From Ktedonobacteraceae bacterium (GTDB taxonomy: Bacteria; Chloroflexota; Ktedonobacteria; Ktedonobacterales; Ktedonobacteraceae), in NCBI GenBank assembly GCA_014896635.1, contig JADBKA010000086.1:1-18791 (forward strand): a stretch of 18,791 nt of DNA, read 5' to 3'. Position 1 is the stretch's first letter. Each line of letters starts with the position of its first letter. Both the position numbers and the translations under genes were made by a program. The notes below the pieces were generated by a model, which saw only the letters and a list, made by a program, of their open reading frames with translations, ran no database searches and had not been told where the DNA came from. Of the stretch, positions 13,566-18,791 are shown in pieces.

Positions 13566-15024
13566 ATTCTCCTGAAAGGATTGAGTAGCCGGTCTGGCCG
13601 TCAAACGTGTACAGGTTCTCCGTTTTGATGAAATCCAGGCCGTTGTCGTTGATATGCTGGAGCAGCGAAGTGATGTGGGTATGTGTGATCGGCTGGCCCT
13701 TTAGCGATCCCATGAAGCGGCAGCGCCAGTGGTCGGTCATAAATGTTTCAGGCAAGCCATGAGGCCACAGCATCGCGCCGCGATTGGCGATCAGCGTCAG
13801 TTGCAGTTCGCCGTTGGCACTTTTCTGCATCAGGCCGGCAAGTTCCTTCACATTCTGTCCGGGCCAGTCGAGGTAGACGTCCACGCCGACCAGCTCTTTT
13901 TTCATGGGTCTGGGCGTCTGCTCTCTGCGCCTGGTGACAGGCTCTCTGGGTGCTGACTGATAATTGACGGTCTTGAGTACCTGTGGCTGCTGGCCCAGGC
14001 GGTCGATGATGGCGCTGGCGAATTCTTTCGTCCCGACTTTCTGGCGGCTTTTTCCCTCAGTGTAGATATCGTAGGTATGGATGCCATCCTCGATAGTGCG
14101 CAGCCAGGCGTTGTGGACGCGGGTAGCAACCTCAGGCTGATTAATATGCACGAGCATCATTACGGCAGCGAGCAACAGGCCTGAAGGGTTGGCGACATTC
14201 TGGCCGGCGCGGCGCGGTGCGGAGCCATGAATAGCCTCAAACATGGCGAAATCGTCGCCAATGTTGGCGGAGCCGGCCAGGCCGACCGAACCGGCGATCT
14301 GCGCCGCCATATCGGAGATGATATCGCCGTAGAGGTTGGGGGTGACGATGACATCGAAAGCTTCGGGTGTATCTGCGAGTTTGGCTGTGCCGATATCCAC
14401 GATCCAGCTCTCGTTCTGGATGTCGGGGTACTCACCGGCGATCTCATCGAATACTTTGTGGAACAGACCATCGGTAAGCTTCATGATGTTGTCCTTCATG
14501 AAGCACGTCACCTTCTTGCGGTTGTGGCTGCGCGCGTATTCAAAAGCGTAGCGAATGATTTTCTCGGAACCGGGCCGGCTGATCAGCTTCAGCGTCTCCA
14601 TCATCTCCTGCGTCTGGTGATACTCGATGCCGGTATAGGTATCCTCTTCGTTCTCACGAACGATGACTACATCCATGTTCGGGTGTTTTGTACGAACGAA
14701 AGGATGGTAGGCAACGCAGGGACGAACGTTAGCGTACAGCTCAAAGGCGGTGCGGGTGGTAACATTGAGGCTCTTGTAGCCGCCGCCCTGGGGAGTGGTG
14801 ATGGGTGCTTTGAGAAAAACCCTTGTGCGCTGGAGCGAATCCCAGGCGGCGGGTTCAATACCTGCGCTGATGCCGCGCAGGTATACCTTCTCTCCTACCT
14901 CAATGGTTTCGATTTCTAGCCTGGCACCAGCCTCCAGGATGATGCGCAGTGTCGCCTCCATAATTTCTGGTCCGATGCCATCACCATAGGCGACCGTGAT
15001 AGGCGTAGGCGTGTTTTGTATCAT
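13564..15024 (-). CDS. icd: Isocitrate dehydrogenase, Thermus-type with C-terminal domain
   Basis: The enzyme oxidises isocitrate to 2-oxoglutarate in the TCA cycle. The 486-residue product has the decarboxylating dehydrogenase core: GDGIGPE (14-20), KSLNVTTRTAFELYANVRP for isocitrate binding, RENEEDTYTGIEY, and GDIISDMAAQ with metal-binding Asp residues. The nucleotide loop is EAIHGSAPRRAGQ. From about residue 374 (MKKELVGVDVYLDW) a 113-residue extra domain follows, ending with DHWRCRF and FDGQTGY. That layout matches the roughly 496-residue Thermus thermophilus enzyme rather than E. coli Icd (416). The NADP-discriminating pair that is Lys-Tyr in E. coli reads Arg-Arg here, so NADP use is likely. 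ATG 15024 is chosen with AAAGGAA upstream; the ORF could extend to 15240 but the added residues look non-coding. Confidence 0.93.
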   Translation of the reverse strand: MIQNTPTPITVAYGDGIGPEIMEATLRIILEAGARLEIETIEVGEKVYLRGISAGIEPAAWDSLQRTRVFLKAPITTPQGGGYKSLNVTTRTAFELYANVRPCVAYHPFVRTKHPNMDVVIVRENEEDTYTGIEYHQTQEMMETLKLISRPGSEKIIRYAFEYARSHNRKKVTCFMKDNIMKLTDGLFHKVFDEIAGEYPDIQNESWIVDIGTAKLADTPEAFDVIVTPNLYGDIISDMAAQIAGSVGLAGSANIGDDFAMFEAIHGSAPRRAGQNVANPSGLLLAAVMMLVHINQPEVATRVHNAWLRTIEDGIHTYDIYTEGKSRQKVGTKEFASAIIDRLGQQPQVLKTVNYQSAPREPVTRRREQTPRPMKKELVGVDVYLDWPGQNVKELAGLMQKSANGELQLTLIANRGAMLWPHGLPETFMTDHWRCRFMGSLKGQPITHTHITSLLQHINDNGLDFIKTENLYTFDGQTGYSILSGE

Positions 15025-15059
15025 GAAAGAGGTTCCTTTCCCCTTCTCTCTAAGAGCTA

Positions 15060-15081
15060 AATTGTCCTTGTAGCGACAATT
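15060..15081 (-). promoter_or_regulatory. Dyad at the icd start site (candidate operator)
   Basis: AATTGTC (15060-15066) and GACAATT (15075-15081) form a perfect seven-base inverted repeat with an eight-base centre. It lies directly downstream of the predicted icd -10, covering +1, so it could be a repressor site or a leader hairpin. Confidence 0.5.
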
Positions 15082-15082
15082 C

Positions 15083-15112
15083 AGTGTAGCATAGAGTCGA
15101 TTATCTATACAA
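15083..15112 (-). promoter_or_regulatory. icd promoter
   Basis: On the minus strand TTGTAT (complement of 15107-15112) and TACACT (complement of 15083-15088) are spaced by 18 bases, with TGC before the -10. An overlapping alternative is TTGCTT-17-TATGCT. Confidence 0.62.
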
Positions 15113-15117
15113 GCAAG

Positions 15118-15237
15118 CTGGAAAAGCCCACTTTTCCAGTGTACAGGGACACAGTGGTGCGGGCAGTTCATCGTCATCAGACGACAAACCGCCCGCCAGG
15201 TTATGTGTGTATGCGATACTTGCCCGCAGCAGGCAAG
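15118..15237. repeat. Three hairpins between carbonic anhydrase and icd
   Basis: Three separate inverted repeats lie downstream of the carbonic anhydrase stop. CTGGAAAAG/CTTTTCCAG (15118-15139) has nine pairs and a four-base loop. An imperfect stem of 12 pairs lies at 15161-15194 (GGGC...GCCC with TCGTC/GACGA inside). CTTGCC/GGCAAG lies at 15219-15237. None has a T run. They may stop or protect the carbonic anhydrase transcript, or insulate the icd promoter. Confidence 0.55.
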
Positions 15238-15281
15238 CAAATACTCTTACTCTACGGCGTTGGAATACAGCGGGTGATACT

Positions 15282-15854
15282 TCAGGCTCTGTTCCCATCT
15301 CGGTCAACCAGTTCGAGCTGGCCCGTGTGAATGTCAATCACCAGTCCATGCACAGGAATTTTCGGCAGATACGGACTTTTGCGGATCACCTGCACTACTT
15401 CCTGTACATTGATGTGTACATCATTGAAAGCGCCGAGCCAGCGCAGCAGCCCGTTAATATCGCCGAGGCCCTGCTGCTTGATCAACTGCTGCGGATCGAC
15501 GCCCAGGGCCTGCATCGCTGCGGTCAGCGCGGTTGGGTTGGCGTGGGCCAGGCCGCAGTCCGTATGACCGATGACAAGCACTTCGCGTACTCCTAACAGA
15601 TAGATGCCACCGGCCAGTGAGCGGATCAAATCGTTGTTTGCTCCAGGCCGCTCAGGTTCTGGAATGGTTGCGCCTGCTGTACGCAGTTCGAGTACATCGC
15701 CTCGCTCCAGGCCCAGCGCGTCTTCAAACATGCGCACCAGCCGGCAATCCATACAGGTTATGACTGCGGCGCGCTTGCGTGGAGCATGACCGGCGCTTGA
15801 GAGTCGCTGCTGCTGAACGAAGCGTTCGTTATGCGCCAGGATTTCATCGAGCAT
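15282..15854 (-). CDS. Beta-class carbonic anhydrase
   Basis: Beta carbonic anhydrases interconvert CO2 and bicarbonate using a zinc ion. The 190-residue protein shows C34-x-D36-x-R38 (CMDCR) and H97-x-x-C100 (GHTDCG), which provide the Cys, His, Cys zinc ligands and the Asp-Arg dyad. LELRTAGATIPEP and SLAGGIYLLGVREVLVIGH complete the core. It resembles the short, soluble subclass related to Mycobacterium Rv1284-like enzymes, an impression from length and motif spacing. No signal peptide is seen, so it should be cytoplasmic, where it may supply bicarbonate for carboxylases. It has a clear promoter at 15908-15936 and a leader of about 50 bases. Confidence 0.93.
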   Translation of the reverse strand: MLDEILAHNERFVQQQRLSSAGHAPRKRAAVITCMDCRLVRMFEDALGLERGDVLELRTAGATIPEPERPGANNDLIRSLAGGIYLLGVREVLVIGHTDCGLAHANPTALTAAMQALGVDPQQLIKQQGLGDINGLLRWLGAFNDVHINVQEVVQVIRKSPYLPKIPVHGLVIDIHTGQLELVDRDGNRA

Positions 15855-15907
15855 GGAGATATATCCTTCGATTTCTTTGCTTTCTTACTCTCTGTCTATC
15901 CCGCTGT

Positions 15908-15936
15908 AGTGTAGCACAGCAGTGGCTAAGAAACAA
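15908..15936 (-). promoter_or_regulatory. Promoter of the carbonic anhydrase gene
   Basis: On the minus strand TTGTTT (complement of 15931-15936) and TACACT (complement of 15908-15913) are spaced by 17 bases, and TGC precedes the -10. The -35 begins only about 23 bases after the stop of the upstream HAD-ATPase gene, with no terminator between, so read-through is also possible. Confidence 0.68.
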
Positions 15937-15958
15937 GAGAATGGATATATCAGTCTAT

Positions 15959-17671
15959 CTATGCCGGCAGAGTGTAGCGTTGCTCGATGGCAGCCTGAAT
16001 TCTAGCGCGACTCTCGCGGGCTGAGATCTGCTGGTCGCGCTCGATGCGTCCGACTTCCAGCGCCAGGTCTTCATCTTTGATCGCATGACGGAACCAGTGT
16101 GAGTAATCACCCCGCCGCAGGTGGAAGAGCCAGGTTTCGTCGTCCACGCCGTGAGCAATCTGTGTAAAAAGCTGAAGATTCTGCGCCCGCAGATTCAGTT
16201 TGTTCTGTGGTCCGCGAAAGTAGAAACTGACATCTTCACCCAGGTCTCCCTGCGCATACTTACGCTTGTGGCGCAGGTGCTCCTGCCTGGGAGGCAGAGG
16301 CCGCGCGCGCAAGGGGACCTGCTGCGTGCGCCTGAACCAGACGGCAATCTCACCCGGCTCAACTGGCGAATTGGGAATGGTCGGGGGATGCTGCCCGACT
16401 GCTGTGCTGAACATGGTCAGGATGGGGAAAGCCTCGGTCCCTACGCTGATAATCGTATCCACCAGTTCAAGCACCTGCCTGGACATATGCTCCGGGTGAG
16501 CCGTGATGAGCAGGAGACTGAACTGGTCATGCACTTTCACCAGCATCGACGCATCCCATTCTCGTGGGAAGAGGTGGTGCGCCTCGTCAAGAATCAGCCA
16601 GTGGGGATGCCCGTAACGTGTCTGTAAATCCTGTATGGCCGGTAACAAATTACGAACAAATGAAGGCCGCTCCGCCAGGGGACTCCCAAGCAAGTTGACA
16701 ACTGCATTGCTCTCTGATTTTTCCAGTAACTGTATAATTTCGCTAATACCAGGCTCTTTATGGGCATCTCCCAGCGTGATTGCTTCCTGCACTGTTTCAT
16801 AGTCCCCTTCAGGATCTATCAGGCAGAACTGGTATGCCTGCGTTGCCAGTTGTTCGAGCAGGCTCGTTGCTAAAGTTGATTTGCCGCTGCCCGAAGGACC
16901 GGCAATCAGGATACTGGCGCGCTGCGGATGGAGTAGAACCGGCTCATCCCCTGGCTGCCTGCCCAGCATAAGTATATGCCTGGTCACACGCCGGCTTATC
17001 TCTTGCAAGTCGTCTGCCAGCAGGTGCTCGATCAGTTCGACCACGCCGGCTCCATGACTGCCTGAAGTCGTAAAATCGGCCTGTTCTTTTAACGCGGGAA
17101 GCGCGTTTGCAACGGCAACTGAGCATTCACACATTTGTAGAAAAGAATGGTCATTCTCTGCGTCTCCGATGCCGGCGACGTTGTGCGCTGAAAACTTGAG
17201 TTCGCGCAGAGCGGCTGCCAGGCCGGTACCCTTGTTGATGCCCTCCGGCAGGATCATCACGGCCCCTTTGTTAAAAATAACTTGCAGTTCAAGTCCGAGG
17301 GCGCGAATGGCAGCAAGTGCGCTGGTTTCGTGCGGCTGTGTGGTGGCGGTAATCACGCTACCCGTTGCCAGGGGCGTAACGCCACGCGCGCGCAGCATCT
17401 GGATGAAACGTTCGGGCGGCGCTTCCCCCAGACGCTTCTCGCTGGTCGTGGCCGGATGGTAAAGCACTGCTCCGTTCTCTGCCACGATGTAGTCAAAAAG
17501 ATCCAGCCGGTCAAAAACATGCTGGAGATCCGCCAGGATACGTCCTGTCACTAGGATCAGCTTGCGGCCAGAGGCCACCACGCGCTCAAGCGCCTGTATC
17601 GTCTCTTCATGTACTTTGCCGTGCGTTGCCAGCGTTCCATCGTAGTCGCATGCTAGCGCAAGATAATGCAC
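15959..17671 (-). CDS. HAD-IIB phosphatase fused to HerA/VirB4-like P-loop ATPase
   Basis: This 570-residue protein joins two enzymes. Residues 1-220 form a HAD hydrolase with a C2B-type cap (Cof/sucrose-phosphatase-like): nucleophile motif DYDGT (9-13), VTGR (41-44), NKGTG with the motif III Lys (146-150) and GDAENDHSF (169-177). Residues 250-450 form an AAA-like ATPase: Walker A GPSGSGKST (258-266), DPEGDY (286-291, as in HerA/VirB4 enzymes) and Walker B LILDEAH (359-365). The last 100 residues hold FYFRGPQNKLNLRAQN and GVDDETWLFHLRRGDYSHWF. I recall similar fusions in other bacteria annotated only as HAD hydrolases; no function is known to me. GTG 17671 is chosen over GTG 17704 because GAGAGG lies seven bases before it and because remembered homologues start M-x-YLALA-DYDGT. 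The PLDc_N gene ends 97 bases upstream on the same strand. Confidence 0.85.
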   Translation of the reverse strand: MHYLALACDYDGTLATHGKVHEETIQALERVVASGRKLILVTGRILADLQHVFDRLDLFDYIVAENGAVLYHPATTSEKRLGEAPPERFIQMLRARGVTPLATGSVITATTQPHETSALAAIRALGLELQVIFNKGAVMILPEGINKGTGLAAALRELKFSAHNVAGIGDAENDHSFLQMCECSVAVANALPALKEQADFTTSGSHGAGVVELIEHLLADDLQEISRRVTRHILMLGRQPGDEPVLLHPQRASILIAGPSGSGKSTLATSLLEQLATQAYQFCLIDPEGDYETVQEAITLGDAHKEPGISEIIQLLEKSESNAVVNLLGSPLAERPSFVRNLLPAIQDLQTRYGHPHWLILDEAHHLFPREWDASMLVKVHDQFSLLLITAHPEHMSRQVLELVDTIISVGTEAFPILTMFSTAVGQHPPTIPNSPVEPGEIAVWFRRTQQVPLRARPLPPRQEHLRHKRKYAQGDLGEDVSFYFRGPQNKLNLRAQNLQLFTQIAHGVDDETWLFHLRRGDYSHWFRHAIKDEDLALEVGRIERDQQISARESRARIQAAIEQRYTLPA

Positions 17672-17768
17672 AACTTCGCCTCTCTTTCCTTCGCTCAGAA
17701 TCACTTTCTAAGCAGAGATACGATTCGCCGCCTCCCATCGTGTCAGCAATATCCTGAACAGAAGAGTT

Positions 17769-18266
17769 TTATTCCTGCTGTTGTTCAGGATACTGTGCCT
17801 GTGGCTGCTCATACTGTTCATACGCTTTAACAGGCTGATCCTGCCCGTAAGCGATAGGCTGGCCCGGCTGTGACTGTTGTGACTGTTGTGACTGTTGTGA
17901 CTGTTGTGGCTGGTAGCCCTGGTGATATGCCGGATGCGCCTGATGCGACTGGTAAGGCTGCTGTCCCCGGTTGTGTGGAGCGTAGTAGGGTTGCTGTGGC
18001 TGTGCATAAAAACTGGATGGCTGCTGCATTTGCCCGTAAGGTTGATAGACCTGCGCGGTAGAATTGCGCCCCACGAAGAAGTAGATCAGTGCGCCTATCA
18101 GGTGCGTGAAGGCGATGAGAAGCGCCCACAGAAGCTTCTGGTTGTCGCTTAACCTTTTATTGATGATGCAATCGACCAGCATCCAGATCCAGAAGACGCT
18201 GCCGAGAACCCCCACGACGAAGATAAACAGCATAAAAAGAGCGAAGAAAAAAAAGCCTACAAACAT
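17769..18266 (-). CDS. PLDc_N-type membrane protein with Gln/Pro/Tyr-rich tail
   Basis: The 165-residue protein has two transmembrane segments at about 5-33 and 46-66. They flank the PLDc_N signature MLVDCIINKRLSDNQKLLWA (29-48) followed by HLIGALIYFFVGR, the membrane module found before phospholipase D domains or alone. No catalytic HKD motif follows. Instead residues 68-165 are a low-complexity tail rich in Gln, Pro, Tyr and Ser, including four SQQ units. The tail is probably cytoplasmic and disordered, prion-like in composition. AAGGAG lies six bases before the ATG. It has its own promoter with a palindrome and may share a transcript with the HAD-ATPase gene 97 bases downstream. Function is unknown; envelope organisation or scaffolding is conceivable. 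Confidence 0.85.
   Translation of the reverse strand: MFVGFFFFALFMLFIFVVGVLGSVFWIWMLVDCIINKRLSDNQKLLWALLIAFTHLIGALIYFFVGRNSTAQVYQPYGQMQQPSSFYAQPQQPYYAPHNRGQQPYQSHQAHPAYHQGYQPQQSQQSQQSQQSQPGQPIAYGQDQPVKAYEQYEQPQAQYPEQQQE
17872..17907. repeat. Four perfect 9-bp tandem repeats in the PLDc_N gene
   Basis: The unit GACTGTTGT occurs four times without mismatch. It keeps frame and encodes the (SQQ) repeat on the minus strand. Perfect identity suggests recent slippage, so copy number may vary among strains. Confidence 0.93.
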
Positions 18267-18295
18267 GATGTTCTCCTTCCGCGTTGCGCTTTTTT

Positions 18296-18337
18296 CCTGA
18301 TCATCAGGAGTGTACGCGCTTTCTTTGAAAAAATCAA
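18296..18337 (-). promoter_or_regulatory. Promoter and start-site palindrome of the PLDc_N gene
   Basis: On the minus strand TTGATT (complement of 18332-18337) and TACACT (complement of 18309-18314) are spaced by 17 bases. Directly after the -10 lies CCTGATCATCAGG (18296-18308), a 13-base palindrome on the expected start site, followed by an A run. It could be an operator. Confidence 0.62.
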
Positions 18338-18348
18338 ACAGGCTAGAG

Positions 18349-18367
18349 AACCCCTCGTGGGGGGGTT
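18349..18367. repeat. Short inverted repeat between the divergent promoters
   Basis: AACCCC (about 18349-18354) can pair with GGGGTT (about 18362-18367). It separates the PLDc_N and copA promoters and overlaps the copA -35. Whether it is functional cannot be told. Confidence 0.4.
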
Positions 18368-18396
18368 GACGAAATCACTACAATCTACTATAGTAG
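18366..18396 (+). promoter_or_regulatory. copA promoter with palindromic operator
   Basis: TTGACG (18366-18371) and TATAGT (18389-18394) are spaced by exactly 17 bases. The -10 is embedded in the perfect 12-base palindrome CTACTATAGTAG (18385-18396), flanked by CACTAC on the left and TAGTG on the right. Position and shape fit a repressor that lets go when copper rises. CopY/BlaI-type dyads (TACA...TGTA) are the nearest known style; CsoR sites are usually GC-rich. The repressor gene is not in the window. A leader of about 120 bases follows, with a small CACCC/GGGTG hairpin near 18412-18430. Confidence 0.68.
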
Positions 18397-18523
18397 TAGT
18401 GAACCAATTATCACCCATACCCAGGGGGTGCGGGATAGCGCCCGGATCACCCTCAGAGAAGAGTGCCATCAAACGTTCTTTTTCAAAGAGGCGTGACCTG
18501 ACCACAGTAAAACGAGGAATTCG

Positions 18524-18791
18524 ATGAGTATAGATGCAACCGAGAAAACGTCTGACACAGCACAGACAGAGCAGGCAACGCTGGCAATAGAGGGGATGAC
18601 CTGCGCCTCATGTGCCATGCGTATCGAGAAGGGACTCAAGAAGTTGCCCGGCGTGCTCGATGCCCACGTGAACCTGGCGACCGAGCGTGCCAGCGTGACC
18701 TATGCCCTTGCGCAGACGACGGTGGAACAGATGGTGCATAAGGTAGAGGCGGTGGGCTATAAAGCGGCGCCGTTGCGCGCAGAGCGGCCAG
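18524..18791 (+). CDS. copA: CopA-type copper-translocating P-type ATPase, N-terminal part (partial)
   Basis: Translation from ATG 18524 stays open to the window end, 89 codons. After a polar lead of about 18 residues comes a heavy-metal-associated domain: ATLAIEGMTCASCAMRIEKG with the copper-binding CxxC at residues 27-30, then LPGVLDAHVNLATERASVTY and ending VGYKA. This is the usual N-terminal HMA of copper-exporting P1B ATPases, which pump Cu(I) out of the cytoplasm. The membrane and ATPase parts lie beyond the edge, so another HMA-first protein, such as a different P1B ATPase or mercuric reductase, is not excluded. The preceding AACGAGGAATTCG supplies a ribosome binding site (GAGGA). The palindromic operator upstream supports a metal-regulated gene. 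Confidence 0.82.
   Translation, partial: MSIDATEKTSDTAQTEQATLAIEGMTCASCAMRIEKGLKKLPGVLDAHVNLATERASVTYALAQTTVEQMVHKVEAVGYKAAPLRAERP

Noticed and set aside
14227..14919. Plus-strand ORF of 230 codons
   Set aside because: It is the antisense shadow of icd and shows no recognisable motif or ribosome binding site.
15025..15240. N-terminal extension of icd to 15240
   Set aside because: It would run over the predicted promoter and dyad; the extra 72 residues have no family match, and the ATG at 15024 has a ribosome binding site and the expected homologous start.
17872..17907. CRISPR-like array
   Set aside because: Units are 9 bp, contiguous and in frame with no spacers; it is a coding microsatellite.
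18257..18505. Minus-strand ORF of 82 codons upstream of the PLDc_N gene
   Set aside because: It spans two well-formed promoters, the copA operator and the start of the PLDc_N gene, which is incompatible with a real gene.

Overview
The window looks like a chromosomal segment from a member of the Chloroflexota, most likely the class Ktedonobacteria. This is inferred from a mix of traits rather than proven. It has a mid-range GC content, a 16S rRNA whose neighbouring cluster lacks a 23S gene, a Thermus-type two-domain isocitrate dehydrogenase, a GH57/DUF3536 protein, a Uma2-family nuclease and an FHA-domain giant membrane protein. There is no transposase, integrase, phage gene or CRISPR array. 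It reads as ordinary chromosome made of many short, independently promoted transcription units on both strands.

Layout. Positions 1-630 hold the end of an rRNA operon: 16S 3' end, tRNA-Ile(GAT), tRNA-Ala(TGC), 5S rRNA and a strong terminator, with only about 40 bases between tRNA-Ala and 5S, so 23S is absent here. Positions 727-2482 (minus) carry a small four-helix membrane protein followed by an SbcD/Mre11-type nuclease with no SbcC partner. Positions 2662-3534 (minus) are galU. Positions 3935-5203 (plus) are an FAD-dependent amine-oxidase-like flavoprotein, ending at a clear terminator and followed by a solitary tRNA-Pro(CGG) with its own promoter. Positions 5893-6438 (plus) are an HNH endonuclease, convergent with a 779-residue FHA/transmembrane protein (6472-8811, minus). 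Positions 9248-10726 (plus) are a GH57/DUF3536 protein. A Uma2 nuclease and a PIG-L deacetylase (10884-12422, minus) follow. They are divergent from a stand-alone phoU (12717-13481, plus), which ends on a terminator touching the end of icd (13564-15024, minus). Next, on the minus strand, come a beta-carbonic anhydrase (15282-15854), a HAD phosphatase fused to a HerA/VirB4-like P-loop ATPase (15959-17671) and a PLDc_N membrane protein with a Gln/Pro/Tyr-rich tail (17769-18266). The right edge holds a promoter with a palindromic operator and the first 89 codons of a CopA-type copper ATPase.

How the genes relate. Most are housekeeping or stress functions without an obvious common pathway: sugar-nucleotide supply (GalU), glycan hydrolysis (GH57), TCA cycle (Icd), CO2/bicarbonate balance (carbonic anhydrase), phosphate signalling (PhoU), DNA metabolism (SbcD, HNH, Uma2) and copper export (CopA). 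The least explained proteins are the HAD-ATPase fusion, the FHA membrane protein and the PLDc_N protein with a low-complexity tail. A recurring regulatory theme is visible: several promoters use a TACACT-type -10, often as an extended TGC-TACACT, and short dyads sit on or next to the predicted start sites of icd, phoU, copA, the PLDc_N gene, the Uma2 gene and the GH57 gene. All promoter, operator and terminator calls come from reading the bases by eye and are untested.
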